Notes under the pieces: model-generated
Told to the model about the DNA's origin: nothing
Database searches by the model: none
Seen by the model: the letters and a program-made list of their open reading frames with translations, nothing else
NCBI RefSeq assembly: GCF_011634775.1
Contig: NZ_JAALXT010000001.1
Location: forward strand, 434,001-498,000
Direction of reading: 5' to 3'
DNA from: Thalassoroseus pseudoceratinae
GTDB lineage: Bacteria > Planctomycetota > Planctomycetia > Planctomycetales > Planctomycetaceae
Length of the DNA stretch: 64,000 nucleotides
Position numbers and translations under genes: made by a program
Shown: positions 27,482 to 37,224 of the stretch, in pieces
Layout of the letters: the number at the start of each line of letters is the position of its first letter
How positions within the stretch are numbered: position 1 is the first letter of the stretch

Positions 27482-28870
27482 TCAACGTTCCGACTTCGGA
27501 ATGTGAATCACTGAGAGCCCACAGTAATCCCAAGCTCGGGTGCCGCGGCTGACATTCCATGTGACGAACAGTTGGCGACCGTCCTCCGACAATGCGGTGC
27601 TGTAAGTGCCTTTGGGAATGAAACCATATTTGTTTTCGTAGAACGGGTGCAGAAACGCGATGACCTTCTTGCGTCCGGTTGAAATGTCGAACTGAACGAT
27701 GGGCGTGCCGTCCCGAAATCCACCGCCGTGAGCCCCGGGAGAGTAGTAGAGAAACCGTCCAGTGGGATCGACGTCAATCGAAGCCACATAGGCGTTCTCG
27801 CCCACTTTTGCAGCACCGATTTTCCTGGCCGTTTCCGATTTGACGTTGAACTCCCAGATGGTGGCATCGCCCTGGCGTTGGCCGGTTGAGACGGTGTAGA
27901 TCAAACCGTCCTTGGTTTCTTCCGTCGCAGCGCGAATTCCGAGTGTAACACCAACCTTGCTCGGCGGTTTGCCGGTGTCGGGGTCGAAACACATGAGTTC
28001 GCCGTCCTGATTGCCAGGCACGTAAAAGAGTTTCCCGGTTGACTTGGATAACATCATGTATCGAGCCGGTCCATTAGGCCCAGCGTACAACAACTTCCCG
28101 CCCAACAGATCATACGCGAAGAAAACAATCTCCTGATTCTTCGCATCCGGACCAGCCGCGGTTCCACCGTAAAAAATCATTCGCTCAGGATCGAGCACAC
28201 TATTCGGAATACTATGTTTCGCGATGGGGATGGCGAGAACTTCACTCTGACCAGTTTGGGGATTCGTGCGAAAGATCCAATCGCCCTGGTAATGATTGGC
28301 GTCGTTGGCGGCACGAGGCGAACCGCGATGCGTTGCGTAGTAGAGCCAACCATCTTTGCCCATCTGGACACGACTGTGAATCTTCCCCGGTGTGTAATGC
28401 CCGTCCGGCAAATCGAGCAGCTCCGCGACATCGACAAGCGATCGCAGCGACTTTGCCTCGGGATCGTACTCATAGACATGAGCCGTCCCAGTGCCGTACT
28501 TCGCCACGCCGCGACCAATCGCGTAGTGATCGCCAATCGCCGAGTAGTACTTTCCGTTGGCAACCGATCCGTCTCCCCAATTCGACCACGGTTTTCCCGG
28601 GTAGTCTTGATTGGGATAGAACATAAAGTCGACGGTCGGGACTTCGTCCGCGATCACGACATCACGCCCCAGCCCTGTGGGCGGTTCAAGGAAAACTGCG
28701 GATCGGTCCGTCACCACGGATTTTCCATTGGGAAGGGTGGGCGGGTAGGGCAGGTCCTCATCGCGGACGACTTTGGCTTTGCCCGACTTTTTGGACTGCG
28801 CCGATACGCGAACCGCGTCGAACAACACAAGTGCCCAGAGACTACACATCAGCAGGAATGGTCGGTACAT
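27482..28870 (-). CDS. Secreted beta-propeller-like protein of unknown function
   Basis: 462 residues with signal peptide MYRPFLLMCSLWALVLFDAV cleaved near VSAQ. The body has repeated four-strand blade sequences such as AHVYEYDPEAKSLRSLVDV, GKLFYVPGNQDGELMCFDPD, GDATIWEFNVKSETARKIG and GTPIVQFDISTGRKKVIAFL. This suggests a six- or seven-bladed propeller of the YVTN or lactonase general type. No catalytic residues can be assigned. The phrase KIHSRVQMGKDGWLYYATHR resembles planctomycete proteins found beside sulfatases, and a sulfatase gene follows here. A role in binding or processing sugars at the cell surface is inference. Confidence 0.7.
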   Translation of the reverse strand: MYRPFLLMCSLWALVLFDAVRVSAQSKKSGKAKVVRDEDLPYPPTLPNGKSVVTDRSAVFLEPPTGLGRDVVIADEVPTVDFMFYPNQDYPGKPWSNWGDGSVANGKYYSAIGDHYAIGRGVAKYGTGTAHVYEYDPEAKSLRSLVDVAELLDLPDGHYTPGKIHSRVQMGKDGWLYYATHRGSPRAANDANHYQGDWIFRTNPQTGQSEVLAIPIAKHSIPNSVLDPERMIFYGGTAAGPDAKNQEIVFFAYDLLGGKLLYAGPNGPARYMMLSKSTGKLFYVPGNQDGELMCFDPDTGKPPSKVGVTLGIRAATEETKDGLIYTVSTGQRQGDATIWEFNVKSETARKIGAAKVGENAYVASIDVDPTGRFLYYSPGAHGGGFRDGTPIVQFDISTGRKKVIAFLHPFYENKYGFIPKGTYSTALSEDGRQLFVTWNVSRGTRAWDYCGLSVIHIPKSER

Positions 28871-28915
28871 CTTCGTTGAGCCCCGATGTAGAACGCGATC
28901 AATCAGAATGGAATT

Positions 28916-29959
28916 TTATGGAGCCCGAGATGAATTTGTCGGCTCACTTTCGGCAGCGGATCGCAATTGTGTGGCTGCTTCACTATTGGGATACCGGGAA
29001 ATGATCTCCCGTTCAAGCGTGTCGGCATCGGCGACTCGACCAATGGTTCGCAGAGAATCCGCCGCATGCTGCATGGACAACGCCGCCAAATGCACGTTAT
29101 CTCCGTAAACTAATGGCACCCACAGAAACGCGGCCGCCGCTTGCCCATATTGTTGTTTCGACCGATAGGCCTCGCCGAGAGTGTACCATGGTCCGCCGCG
29201 AAGTGACTCACGAAGAAACCGAATGTCGGCGGCCCATAAATTGAGATCGGCAGTCGAGACCTGATCACGGTGAATGCTCAGACGCCAAAGTTGCATCTTC
29301 GCCAACTGACGCCATGGTTCCGCGGCGGTGGTTGCTAGTCGGCTCATCTGAATTCGGGCCGCCGCCGTGTGCTCGGTATCCAGCAACAGGACGCTGGCCG
29401 ACAAGAGTTGAGCGAATTCCTGATCGCGTTTGTTCCACGCTAACGCTTCACTGCGGAGTTGCGGTGCAACACGAGATTGCGTCCACCAAAGCGGTGCGAG
29501 TGCAATGTGTCGCGTGTTGGGTTCGCTTCGAATGATCGCAAGAAATCGATTTCCCGCAGCAACGTAGTCGGTTCGATGGAACGCGCAGCGAATCAGCATG
29601 GCGAGAATGTCGCGTCTTACCCAAGCACGCGATTCCTTGACCAACGCCGCCTGAAATTCCTTTTCGGCTTTCGCAATCTGACCGTCCGCAAACTCACGTA
29701 AGCCATTGACGTGCGGTTCTGACAGAGGAGTGACGACCTCGACGACTTGATCCGCTGACTTGGTTAGTGTCGGGCCATCGTGTTTCAATCGGTAGCGAAT
29801 CTGTGATGCATTGTATTCGGAGATGAAGCAAGTCACGACGATTTCACCGCCGCTCGCCTGACGAAATCGAAAACGATCTGTCGGCTCGGCTGCGGATGCC
29901 GGATTGATCGTTCCTGAAAGCACCATCACTAATCCGAGCAGCAAACCGAAACACTGCAA
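28916..29959 (-). CDS. Secreted helical-repeat (TPR-like) protein
   Basis: About 347 residues from TTG 29959. The frame is open to ATG 30139, but that stretch overlaps the VWA gene and looks like its shadow; the first hydrophobic segment (CFGLLLGLVMVLSGTINPAS) then serves as the signal peptide. A small beta-rich part (FRFRQASGGEIVVTCFISEY) is followed by helical repeats from about residue 90 (GLREFADGQIAKAEKEFQAA; PWYTLGEAYRSKQQYGQAAA; ALSMQHAADSLRTIGRVADA). These look like divergent TPR units, the type that mediate protein contacts. The gap to the VWA gene upstream is about 40 bases and to the propeller gene 45 bases, so an operon is likely. Start is uncertain. Confidence 0.6.
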   Translation of the reverse strand: MQCFGLLLGLVMVLSGTINPASAAEPTDRFRFRQASGGEIVVTCFISEYNASQIRYRLKHDGPTLTKSADQVVEVVTPLSEPHVNGLREFADGQIAKAEKEFQAALVKESRAWVRRDILAMLIRCAFHRTDYVAAGNRFLAIIRSEPNTRHIALAPLWWTQSRVAPQLRSEALAWNKRDQEFAQLLSASVLLLDTEHTAAARIQMSRLATTAAEPWRQLAKMQLWRLSIHRDQVSTADLNLWAADIRFLRESLRGGPWYTLGEAYRSKQQYGQAAAAFLWVPLVYGDNVHLAALSMQHAADSLRTIGRVADADTLEREIISRYPNSEAATQLRSAAESEPTNSSRAP

Positions 29960-29999
29960 GCAACGAGTCCATCGATCACGATTGCCGGCGTGCTGGGGC

Positions 30000-31046
30000 T
30001 CAGCGGAGTTTTTCGGTGTTCTTGTACGTGTAGGTTCCACGATTTTGGACCGCGAGAATACGAAGTGAATTGGTTTCCTCCGGCTGCAGGTCTGGTCCCT
30101 GGTCGAACTTGATGCAATGAATCGCAGCCCGTTTGCCACGATTCAAGCGGTTGCGGATCGCACGGAGTTCGCTCGGCTGAACTTCGGAATCGGCATCGGT
30201 CAGAAAGAACACGACATCCGGTTCGAACGAGAACGCTAGTTCCAAAGCCGGCATATGTTTGGTGCCGCCTTCCGCGACGATCGTGGAAATGAACCGATCC
30301 GCGAGGACGAGATTATGGTCAATTGCCCGGTATAGTTTGAGACGCTGATCATTCCTCAGCCGCATCGGAAAAATCACATCACTATACGCGACGATCTGAA
30401 ACTGTTGGCTACGGTCAAGACGGTTGACGCTTTCCTTCAACTTTGCTTTGGCGTAATCAATCGCATCGTCGAGCCGCATACTGTCGGACGTATCAATCAC
30501 ATACACGATCCGCTCCGCCTTCGACGTCAGCCCCATAAAGTTGACTTCGCCGGCACCGACACCGCCCGATGGCGGCGGAGTTTGGGGATTCGGTTTGAGG
30601 GGCGATGGCTTGAGCTCCGATGGTTCCAGTTCCGTCGCCGGCGTGCCACCGACCGGTGCGGTCTTCGCTCCCATGCCGATTAGTGGTGTCGGTTCCGGTT
30701 CCGGCACCTTCGTCAGATTATTGAGCGTTTGCTCGTCGAGTTCCGTGGATTGTGTCGTCGACTCCAGCGGATCGGGTACCGGTTCGACAACGGATTCCGG
30801 TGTGGGCACATCTTCCGAGATGGGCTGCTCGACTGGGTTTTCCGGTTTCAGATAGATGCCGACTTCCCGCAAACCGTCTTCCGTAGAAGGACCGATGCCG
30901 GGCGAACTATCCCCGCAACTTGGCAGGCCGGACGTTACCAGAACTCCCAAGACGATTCCGTGAATGAACGCGGACACAATCCACCCCGAACCGGTGGCGG
31001 AAGATTTTGTAGGCGGTGGGGAAGGTGAACTGACGGTCGGCGGCAT
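30000..31046 (-). CDS. Membrane-anchored von Willebrand factor A domain protein
   Basis: 348 residues. One membrane helix at 22-40 (WIVSAFIHGIVLGVLVTSG) is followed by a long Pro/Glu/Thr-rich linker (about 45-160) and then a VWA domain (about 170-348). The MIDAS metal site is intact: DTSDS at 185-189 (VYVIDTSDSM), Thr in AEGGTKHMPAL and Asp in FFLTDADSEV. The N-terminal helix with PEP-rich linker resembles TonB/energy-transducer layouts as well as planctomycete VWA proteins, but the C-terminus is clearly VWA. TTG 31058 also opens the frame; ATG 31046 has GGGA upstream. It heads a possible operon with the TPR-like, propeller and sulfatase genes. Confidence 0.82.
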   Translation of the reverse strand: MPPTVSSPSPPPTKSSATGSGWIVSAFIHGIVLGVLVTSGLPSCGDSSPGIGPSTEDGLREVGIYLKPENPVEQPISEDVPTPESVVEPVPDPLESTTQSTELDEQTLNNLTKVPEPEPTPLIGMGAKTAPVGGTPATELEPSELKPSPLKPNPQTPPPSGGVGAGEVNFMGLTSKAERIVYVIDTSDSMRLDDAIDYAKAKLKESVNRLDRSQQFQIVAYSDVIFPMRLRNDQRLKLYRAIDHNLVLADRFISTIVAEGGTKHMPALELAFSFEPDVVFFLTDADSEVQPSELRAIRNRLNRGKRAAIHCIKFDQGPDLQPEETNSLRILAVQNRGTYTYKNTEKLR

Positions 31047-31282
31047 GGATGTTCCCAACCTGACGAAACAATGTCACGCGTGTGTCCATTGGCCATTCTA
31101 TCCGCATTCGGCGAAAATCCGAAGACGGACTTTCCTCGCAAGTCCGGTGTCGAGGGTGTGACGTCTCGTCGACAGCCCCCGATCCGGTGAGAATGGGCGA
31201 TCAGAGCAGTAATGATTTGATTGGAACGGGGGCGATGTCGTGGAAGACCGGAAGCAATGGCATTTCCCAATCCACCACGACT

Positions 31283-31305
31283 GATAAAAACGATTGCAAA
31301 CCGTT
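31283..31305 (-). terminator. Rho-independent terminator of nrdR
   Basis: On the reverse strand a 7-bp stem with one mismatch (arms 31289-31295 and 31299-31305, loop of 3) is followed by TTTTTATC. It begins directly at the nrdR stop. Confidence 0.6.
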
Positions 31306-31779
31306 CTAACGGGGTGGAGCAGGGCCGGTTCTCAGAATAGGCTCCAATTCCTCGACGAAGTCGTTGACGTCTTCGTAGTCTCGATAGACAGAAGCGAACC
31401 GCACGAATGCGACTTGATCCAACTCACGAAGGGCTTCAATGACCCGCTCGCCGATGAACCGGGAGTTGACTTCACGTTCAAAACTCTCGTGAATCTCCGA
31501 TTCTACACCGGCAATGATTGCGTCGACTTGCTCTTCGGAAACGGGCCGTTTCCAACACGCTTTTTCGATTCCCGCTCGCAAGCGTTCGCGGCAAAACGGA
31601 ACACGGTTGCCGTTTTTCTTCACAACCTTGATTGTCGATTGCTCAATTTTTTCGTACGTGGTAAACCGGCGACGACAGTCCGGATGCAAACACTCGCGAC
31701 GACGTCGGATGACGAAATCGTGACTTGCCCGCGAATCGATGACTCGCGTTTCACCTTGTCGACAAAATGGACAGTGCAT
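31306..31779 (-). CDS. nrdR: Transcriptional repressor NrdR
   Basis: 157 residues. It senses nucleotides through an ATP cone and represses ribonucleotide reductase genes. The N-terminal zinc ribbon begins [17 protein letters not shown]; the ATP-cone domain (about 48-135) begins [20 protein letters not shown]. The second zinc pair here is CLHPDC, C-x4-C, where the family usually has C-x2-C; the rest of the motif (RRRFTTYEK) is normal. No ribonucleotide reductase gene is in the window. The frame opens at 31815, but the family start is MHCPFC. It is divergent from the MFS gene over a 99-base gap. Confidence 0.95.
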   Translation of the reverse strand: MHCPFCRQGETRVIDSRASHDFVIRRRRECLHPDCRRRFTTYEKIEQSTIKVVKKNGNRVPFCRERLRAGIEKACWKRPVSEEQVDAIIAGVESEIHESFEREVNSRFIGERVIEALRELDQVAFVRFASVYRDYEDVNDFVEELEPILRTGPAPPR

Positions 31780-31828
31780 TAGGTCCGACTCTCCGCGACT
31801 TGGGAACAGGGGCACCAGTTCCTGTGTG

Positions 31829-31858
31829 TTGGAAGCACACTGTCACTCACTCGATATT
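31829..31858 (+). promoter_or_regulatory. Candidate promoter of the MFS transporter gene
   Basis: TTGGAA (31829-31834), 18-base spacer, GATATT (31853-31858), ending 20 bases before the ATG. A small inverted repeat GTGTG/CACAC brackets the -35 box. Confidence 0.35.
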
Positions 31859-31878
31859 TCCCCACACGTAGAATACTC

Positions 31879-33219
31879 ATGTCAACGCCCGATGACCAGT
31901 CATTCTCAAACAAAACCTCAGGAACGGAGAATACTGAAGAACAACCGCAGATTGAACTCTCACGGTTGACTCGGTCGGTCATGGTCAACCAATTGGTCTG
32001 GACCGCGGGGTATTCACTGACTTCCGGCGGGTTTCTTTTGTACTTTGCGAAGGGGTTGGGAGCCGAACAATGGGCGATCACCGTTCTGCTGGTTCTCCCC
32101 GAGATGCTTGGGATCACAGGGTTGTTCGGTCGGAAATTGTTGCAACGGTTCGGCAGCTCCAAACGCTTTTTTCTGACGTTCTCACTACTTGCACGTTGTT
32201 GCATGTTGGCGGTTCCGTTCTACGGCTTTCGACTGTTCCGAGCCGATGGCGACGTCGCATTCGCATCCATGATTGGCGTGTTGGCGATTTCGTATATCCT
32301 GCAAGAGATCGCATATGTCATCTACATTGCCTGGATTAGCGAACTGGCACCGCAATCGCATTGGGGACGTTTCTTTGCCTGGCGAAACATCGCGAAACTG
32401 GTTTCGATGTTGACCGTTCCGGTTGCGGGGGGATTTCTCCGCGATTGGTGGCGGCATGCGGGTCCGCCCGAGGAAGCATTACTCGCTTACGAGATTGCGT
32501 TCTCACTGGGTGTCGTCTTGCTGACGGTTTCGCTGCTGCCGATGCTCAAGGTTCCTGATGTTTCACTCCCGCCACTCGCCGACGCGGTTCCGAGTTGGAA
32601 ACGAATTCGAGAGGCATGGCGGGAACCATCCATGCGATTCCTTCTCTTGCATGCCTGGTGTTTGGCCTTCGCGAATGGCTTGACTCAGCAAGCGTTTTTC
32701 TCACTGACGTACGGACACCTGGGAATTCAACTGGGCATGTATTACGGCCTCAGCAGTTTGATGCAACTGGTCAAATTGCCCGTCAGTTGGTTTTCCGGAC
32801 GGCAATGTGATCGATCTGGGAACCTCCGGCCGCTCGTGATCGGTTTGATCATCGCGAGTAGCGGGTTGGTGTTTTGGCTGCTCGCCACGAAGGAACAGTG
32901 GTGGTGGGTGATTCCGGCTTACACATGCTGGGGATTCTATGCGATGGCGAACATCGCAGGCCGCAACTTGGCATTGGAATTATCACCGGCCGCGGATCGG
33001 TTAGTACACTTCGCGTTGTTTCGACAGGTGAGCGGTGTCTGTGCGGGGATGTCGGGACTGCTCGGAGGATGGTGGCTTGGGAAACTCTTTGCAGCAGACG
33101 TGGAATGGAGTTTTCTCGGGCGGACGTTGGGAGCCGCTCATGTGATCATTGTCGTTTCACTGATCGGTCGATACGCATCGCTTCTGTGGTTGATTCCCGT
33201 ACGTGAACCAAGCGAGTAG
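31879..33219 (+). CDS. Major facilitator superfamily transporter
   Basis: 446 residues with a hydrophilic, acidic N-terminal tail of about 30 residues and then about 12 predicted membrane helices. Examples are WAITVLLVLPEMLGITGLFG, FASMIGVLAISYILQEIAYV, LVIGLIIASSGLVFWLLATK and AAHVIIVVSLIGRYASLLWL. The loop after helix 2 has GRKLLQRFGSSKRFF, the MFS signature position, and the central loop holds VPSWKRIREAWREPSMRF. Substrate is unknown. The gene ends 7 bases before the stop of the convergent HNH gene. Confidence 0.82.
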   Translation: MSTPDDQSFSNKTSGTENTEEQPQIELSRLTRSVMVNQLVWTAGYSLTSGGFLLYFAKGLGAEQWAITVLLVLPEMLGITGLFGRKLLQRFGSSKRFFLTFSLLARCCMLAVPFYGFRLFRADGDVAFASMIGVLAISYILQEIAYVIYIAWISELAPQSHWGRFFAWRNIAKLVSMLTVPVAGGFLRDWWRHAGPPEEALLAYEIAFSLGVVLLTVSLLPMLKVPDVSLPPLADAVPSWKRIREAWREPSMRFLLLHAWCLAFANGLTQQAFFSLTYGHLGIQLGMYYGLSSLMQLVKLPVSWFSGRQCDRSGNLRPLVIGLIIASSGLVFWLLATKEQWWWVIPAYTCWGFYAMANIAGRNLALELSPAADRLVHFALFRQVSGVCAGMSGLLGGWWLGKLFAADVEWSFLGRTLGAAHVIIVVSLIGRYASLLWLIPVREPSE

Positions 33220-33226
33220 TCAGGTT

Positions 33227-33523
33227 TCAACGACGCTTCCGCTTGGCGGTTTTGGTGCGTATGCGAGCAGTTGGCTTTCGACGTCGTATCCAGCGAATCC
33301 AACTTTGAAACTGCTCTGCCGCCAGAAGTTGCTCGATGGTGCCGTAGTGCCTCTCGAGTTCTTTCTCGGTAAAAACCGCATGAATTTGCCGATGACACGT
33401 CGTGCAAAGCAGCACTGTTTCCCGGCCTTTGCGGCTTTTGGGCACGATATGGTGTTTGTTCATCTGCCCACGATCGTACTCATGCTCGCAAATTGGACAC
33501 GTCCCAAGTTCAGTGATTTTCAT
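33227..33523 (-). CDS. Small HNH-type endonuclease-like protein
   Basis: 98 residues with an HNH fold: CPICEHEY (Cys9, Cys12), MNKHHIVPKSRKG with the His-His catalytic pair (24-25), and LLCTTCHRQIHAVF with Cys40, Cys43, His44 and His48. The four Cys residues bind structural zinc and the His residues a catalytic metal. Such small HNH proteins nick or cut DNA, or are restriction-like enzymes, but many are uncharacterised. The C-terminus is very basic (RRRKPTARIRTKTAKRKRR), fitting DNA binding. ATG 33523 is preferred over the frame's 33556 start. There is no associated methyltransferase or phage gene. Confidence 0.75.
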   Translation of the reverse strand: MKITELGTCPICEHEYDRGQMNKHHIVPKSRKGRETVLLCTTCHRQIHAVFTEKELERHYGTIEQLLAAEQFQSWIRWIRRRKPTARIRTKTAKRKRR

Positions 33524-33742
33524 TTCAGAGACCACTCCAACGGCTGAGGAAAGCAATTTCGATCAGGGGGTGTCAACGGAATATCCTATCGCTTTTCAGC
33601 AGCTTGGCCAACGATTGGTTTGCCGCTGCTTGCATCCGTCTGCTGAACTGTTTCTACTAGGAGTACGTTGAGTGAATCTCGGTTCGCCCGGATGATTCCA
33701 CTCACAACCACCGAAACTTCCAACCGCAAGCGACCGCCCGCC

Positions 33743-34195
33743 ATGTCGGATGACCTCATCTTCGCGATGGGGAAATACGAAGCCCGTATTCCCACCGATC
33801 GACAATACTCGAAGAACCATATGTGGGTCCAAAAAACCTCCACTGACTCTGTTCGCGTGGGTTTGACGGCGTACTCTGTACGGTTGCTGCAAGACGTGTA
33901 CTTTTTGGAATGGTCGATCGATCCCAACACCGCCGTTGCCGACCGTCAGGAGATCGGGGAAATCGAAAGCAGCAAGGCGGTGTCGTCGCTGCATACGCCA
34001 TGTGCGGGACAAATTCTGGCATTCAACGAAGACTTGCTGAACGATCCGTCGCACATCAACGCCGACACCTACGAAGCCGGTTGGTTATACGAGATGCAAC
34101 TCCACACAGATTTGCTCTCCGCTGACGAGTACTTGCAGCATCTCGAGCAGGGTTGGGAAAAAGATCAGCGACTGATTAAAGGTCAGGTCAACTGA
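33743..34195 (+). CDS. gcvH: Glycine-cleavage H-protein-like lipoyl-domain protein
   Basis: 150 residues. The lipoyl-lysine motif is IGEIESSKAVSSLHTPCAG, with Lys78 as the predicted lipoylation site. The fold also shows DRQYSKNHMWVQ, LTAYSVRLLQDVYFLEWSID and GQILAFNEDLLNDPSHIN, the H-protein order. True GcvH is about 125-130 residues. This one has an unusual N-terminus (MSDDLIFAMGKYEARIPTDR) and a longer C-terminal helix, and no gcvT or gcvP gene is adjacent. It instead heads a four-gene unit with a ferredoxin, a terpene cyclase and a prenyl synthase, so it may carry electrons or acyl groups for that unit. TTG 33668 and ATG 33692 also open the frame; family resemblance favours 33743. Confidence 0.8.
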   Translation: MSDDLIFAMGKYEARIPTDRQYSKNHMWVQKTSTDSVRVGLTAYSVRLLQDVYFLEWSIDPNTAVADRQEIGEIESSKAVSSLHTPCAGQILAFNEDLLNDPSHINADTYEAGWLYEMQLHTDLLSADEYLQHLEQGWEKDQRLIKGQVN

Positions 34196-34248
34196 TTCAT
34201 CGGACCGAACTCCGAATTTTTCTGCGAGATTGAACCGAAAGAAATACC

Positions 34249-35301
34249 ATGGCCGCGAAGAAATTGACCGTCGTAATTTCGCAGCATCAAGGCAAACACC
34301 CCGTTAAGCGAAACATGGAGGAGGAAATCGCGGCGGCGTTGATCATGGACAACGACATTGACGTGTCCCTGGTTCCGCATGTCTACGATATGTCTGCCGA
34401 TCACACGGGGATGCTGTTTCTCAAAGGCATTCCGGGTCCGGTGGTGGTGTTGGCGTGGATGTATCCGCGGGCGTGTCGCTGGATTCTGGACCGTCAAGGC
34501 GTGCGTGGCCAAGAGGGAGTGACGCTGCTCAAGGCTGAGGGAGAAGACGAGGACGAACTTCCCAATCCCGAGGAAGAGCAAAACACCAATGGCATCGGCT
34601 CGCTGGATGTGCCGAAGCGAAAGTTGTGGTGCTTGGACTTGCGTGCGTACGCGGAACCGGAAGTCTATCTGGAGGAAATCCGGCGGATCGCCAAAGATTG
34701 CACCATGCAAACGGTCGATCTGCTTGGCTGGATTGGTGGCCAACCGAAGGCCGACCAAATGCAGCGATATTTGGCATCACCTTCGAAGCCAGAACCCGCT
34801 GCCGAAACTCCCGCACCGATTCCGACATCCGCAGACCAGGAACCGACCAAACGCCGGTGGTATCCAGTCATCGACTACAGCCTCTGCACGAACTGTATGG
34901 AGTGCATCGATTTCTGTTTGTTTGGTGTGTATGGGGTCGATCAACTTGACCGAATTTTAGTCGAAGAACAAGACAACTGTAAGAAAGGTTGCCCCGCGTG
35001 TAGCCGGGTCTGTCCCGAGAACGCCATCATCTTTCCGCAACACAAAACGCCCGCGATCGCCGGTGCCGAAGGCGAAGTCGCCGGTCTGAAGATCGATCTC
35101 TCCAAATTGTTCGGCGGCGACGACAGCGGCAAAACGCCGTTGGAAATGGCCGTGTTGGAACGTGACCAAGAACTGGTCGCCGATGGACGCGACGCGGTCG
35201 GCATGGAAGTCGGTATCCCCAAGCGTCAACCCGCCACTGCCACCGCCCCCCGTGACGAACTTGACGACCTCATGGACGGTCTCGACGATCTTGATTTGTA
35301 A
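34249..35301 (+). CDS. Ferredoxin-type protein with two 4Fe-4S sites
   Basis: 350 residues. An N-terminal alpha/beta domain (1-165, [40 protein letters not shown]) of unrecognised family is followed by a Pro-rich linker. Two cluster-binding motifs follow: [11 protein letters not shown] (Cys213, 216, 219, 223) and [13 protein letters not shown] (Cys244, 248, 251, 255). The C-terminus is acidic ([15 protein letters not shown]). The first motif is a normal C-x2-C-x2-C-x3-C; the second is C-x3-C-x2-C-x3-CP. It is the second gene of the unit, 53 bases after the H-like gene and 25 before the cyclase. It is a likely electron carrier for a reductive step. The N-terminal domain may bind a partner protein. 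Confidence 0.82.
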   Translation: MAAKKLTVVISQHQGKHPVKRNMEEEIAAALIMDNDIDVSLVPHVYDMSADHTGMLFLKGIPGPVVVLAWMYPRACRWILDRQGVRGQEGVTLLKAEGEDEDELPNPEEEQNTNGIGSLDVPKRKLWCLDLRAYAEPEVYLEEIRRIAKDCTMQTVDLLGWIGGQPKADQMQRYLASPSKPEPAAETPAPIPTSADQEPTKRRWYPVIDYSLCTNCMECIDFCLFGVYGVDQLDRILVEEQDNCKKGCPACSRVCPENAIIFPQHKTPAIAGAEGEVAGLKIDLSKLFGGDDSGKTPLEMAVLERDQELVADGRDAVGMEVGIPKRQPATATAPRDELDDLMDGLDDLDL

Positions 35302-35326
35302 CCCCGCCCGACTGGAAAGTTCCGTC

Positions 35327-37210
35327 TTGGATATCGAACGACTACACCAAGGCTACAGCAAGACCCGCGATCATCTCCTCTCACAACGCAATGCGGCCGG
35401 GCATTGGGTAGGAGAGTTGTCCACTTCGGCGTTGTCTACTGCAACAGCGGTGATGGCACTCGAAATGGTGTCGCGTCACCCGAATAGTGATTGGGATACG
35501 GATCGACTACGGTCTTTCATCAAGAACGGTCTCGCGTGGTTGGCGAGCCATCAGAATGATGACGGCGGCTGGGGCGATACCACGAAGAGTCTCAGCAATA
35601 TTTCCACTTCAATGCTGGCTCGGGCGGTGTTTCGGGCGACGAACACTGAAGATCAATACGCCGATGTCGTGGCGAACGCTCAGGGATACATCGATCGTAT
35701 CGGCGGGGTGCCGGCGGTGATTGCTCGGTATGGGAAGGACAAAACGTTTTCCGTGCCGATCCTCACGCACTGTGCGCTCGCGGGGATGGTCAAGTGGTCC
35801 ACGATTCCCGCGTTGCCGTTCGAGTTGGCCTGCTTGCCGGCTCGGTTCTACAAGACGGTGCGGTTGCCGGTCGTGAGTTACGCATTGCCCGCGCTCATCG
35901 CCATCGGGCAGGTTCGGCATCACTTTGTGAAGTCGTGGAATCCGTATGCGTGGACGGTTCGCAATGCCGCCCGGAAACGGAGTCTCCAAGTCCTTGAACG
36001 CATCCAACCGTCCAACGGCGGATTCCTCGAAGCGACTCCACTGACCAGTTTCGTCACGATGAGTCTCGCTGGCATGGGGTTGGTCGAACATCCGGTGGTC
36101 AAGAAGGGCGTGCAGTTCATTCTCGATTCGGTCCGCGAGGATGGCAGTTGGCCGATCGATACCAATCTCGCGACGTGGGTGACCACGCTATCGGTCAACG
36201 CTCTCGGTGACGATCTGCCGGAAGCCGACCGCGAACCGATTCGGCGATTTCTGCTCGATCAGCAATACCAGACCGTCCACCCCTACACTAACGCCGACCC
36301 CGGTGGCTGGGCCTGGACCGACTTGCCCGGCGGTGTGCCAGACGCAGATGACACGCCAGGGGCGATGCTGGCGCTCTGTGGAGAATTGAGTGTGAAGGGT
36401 GGAGAGTCGGACGAAGCGATCGAACGCGGAGTGCGATGGTTGCTTGATCTGCAAAATCGTGATGGTGGGTTTCCGACCTTCTGTCGCGGTTGGGGGAAGC
36501 TGCCGTTCGATCGGAGTTCCGCGGATATTACCGCTCATGCTTGGCGGGCTCTGCATCGGTATTCGATTAGATTTGCATCTGAGTTTTTTTCAGATGTCAA
36601 TCTCGCTGATCCCGCGAAGGATTGGGCAGTGACACGTGAAGACGGCTTTGAACGTCTCGTGGTCGTGCCTCGAAAAATCCAGCATGCAGTCAAACAAACG
36701 GAAAGATTCTTACAACGCGCTCAAAATCCCGATGGTTCCTGGTTCCCCCTTTGGTTTGGCAACCAACACCATCCTGACGAGGAAAACCCGACTTACGGGA
36801 CCGCTCGGGTGTTGGCGGCTTATCGAGATGCGGAAAAATTGCAGTCCGAACCGGCGGTGCGTGGGGTTCAATGGTTGGTCGACAATCAGAACGACGACGG
36901 CGGTTGGGGGGCGTCGAAGGGAATCGTTTCGAGTGTCGAAGAGACGGCCCTGGCGACGGAAATTCTGCTTTCGGTGCCGACCGCTCGCGAATCGGCGTCG
37001 CGGGGCGTAGAATGGTTAATGGAAAAAATCGAGGACGGAAGTTGGACCGAACCTACGCCGATCGGTTTCTATTTCGCCAAGTTATGGTATTTTGAAGAGT
37101 TGTACCCGCAGATCTTCACGGTCGCCGCCCTGCGGAGAGCCTGCCAAGTGTTCCTACCCAAATCCGAACCCACCGAGACTTCCACCGAGAAGCTCGGGGA
37201 ATCGAAATAG
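35327..37210 (+). CDS. Class II terpene cyclase (squalene-hopene cyclase-like)
   Basis: 627 residues from TTG 35327, the length of squalene-hopene and sporulenol cyclases. It is an (alpha/alpha) barrel protein with QW-type repeats: [46 protein letters not shown]. The protonating motif of class II cyclases is DADDT (Asp339, Asp341, Asp342) in [14 protein letters not shown], matching DxDDTxxA. A membrane-entry segment is expected but not obvious. It cyclises a linear isoprenoid by protonation; squalene, a C35 or C40 polyprenyl, or a prenyl diphosphate are candidates, the latter favoured by the prenyl-synthase partner. The frame overlaps the ferredoxin gene back to 35162, but that is shadow coding; GGAAAG precedes the TTG. 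Confidence 0.8.
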   Translation: MDIERLHQGYSKTRDHLLSQRNAAGHWVGELSTSALSTATAVMALEMVSRHPNSDWDTDRLRSFIKNGLAWLASHQNDDGGWGDTTKSLSNISTSMLARAVFRATNTEDQYADVVANAQGYIDRIGGVPAVIARYGKDKTFSVPILTHCALAGMVKWSTIPALPFELACLPARFYKTVRLPVVSYALPALIAIGQVRHHFVKSWNPYAWTVRNAARKRSLQVLERIQPSNGGFLEATPLTSFVTMSLAGMGLVEHPVVKKGVQFILDSVREDGSWPIDTNLATWVTTLSVNALGDDLPEADREPIRRFLLDQQYQTVHPYTNADPGGWAWTDLPGGVPDADDTPGAMLALCGELSVKGGESDEAIERGVRWLLDLQNRDGGFPTFCRGWGKLPFDRSSADITAHAWRALHRYSIRFASEFFSDVNLADPAKDWAVTREDGFERLVVVPRKIQHAVKQTERFLQRAQNPDGSWFPLWFGNQHHPDEENPTYGTARVLAAYRDAEKLQSEPAVRGVQWLVDNQNDDGGWGASKGIVSSVEETALATEILLSVPTARESASRGVEWLMEKIEDGSWTEPTPIGFYFAKLWYFEELYPQIFTVAALRRACQVFLPKSEPTETSTEKLGESK

Positions 37211-37224
37211 CAAGGAGATGTCCC

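Noticed and set aside
35162-35326. N-terminal extension of the terpene cyclase
   Set aside because: It lies inside the ferredoxin gene in another frame and is Pro-rich nonsense.
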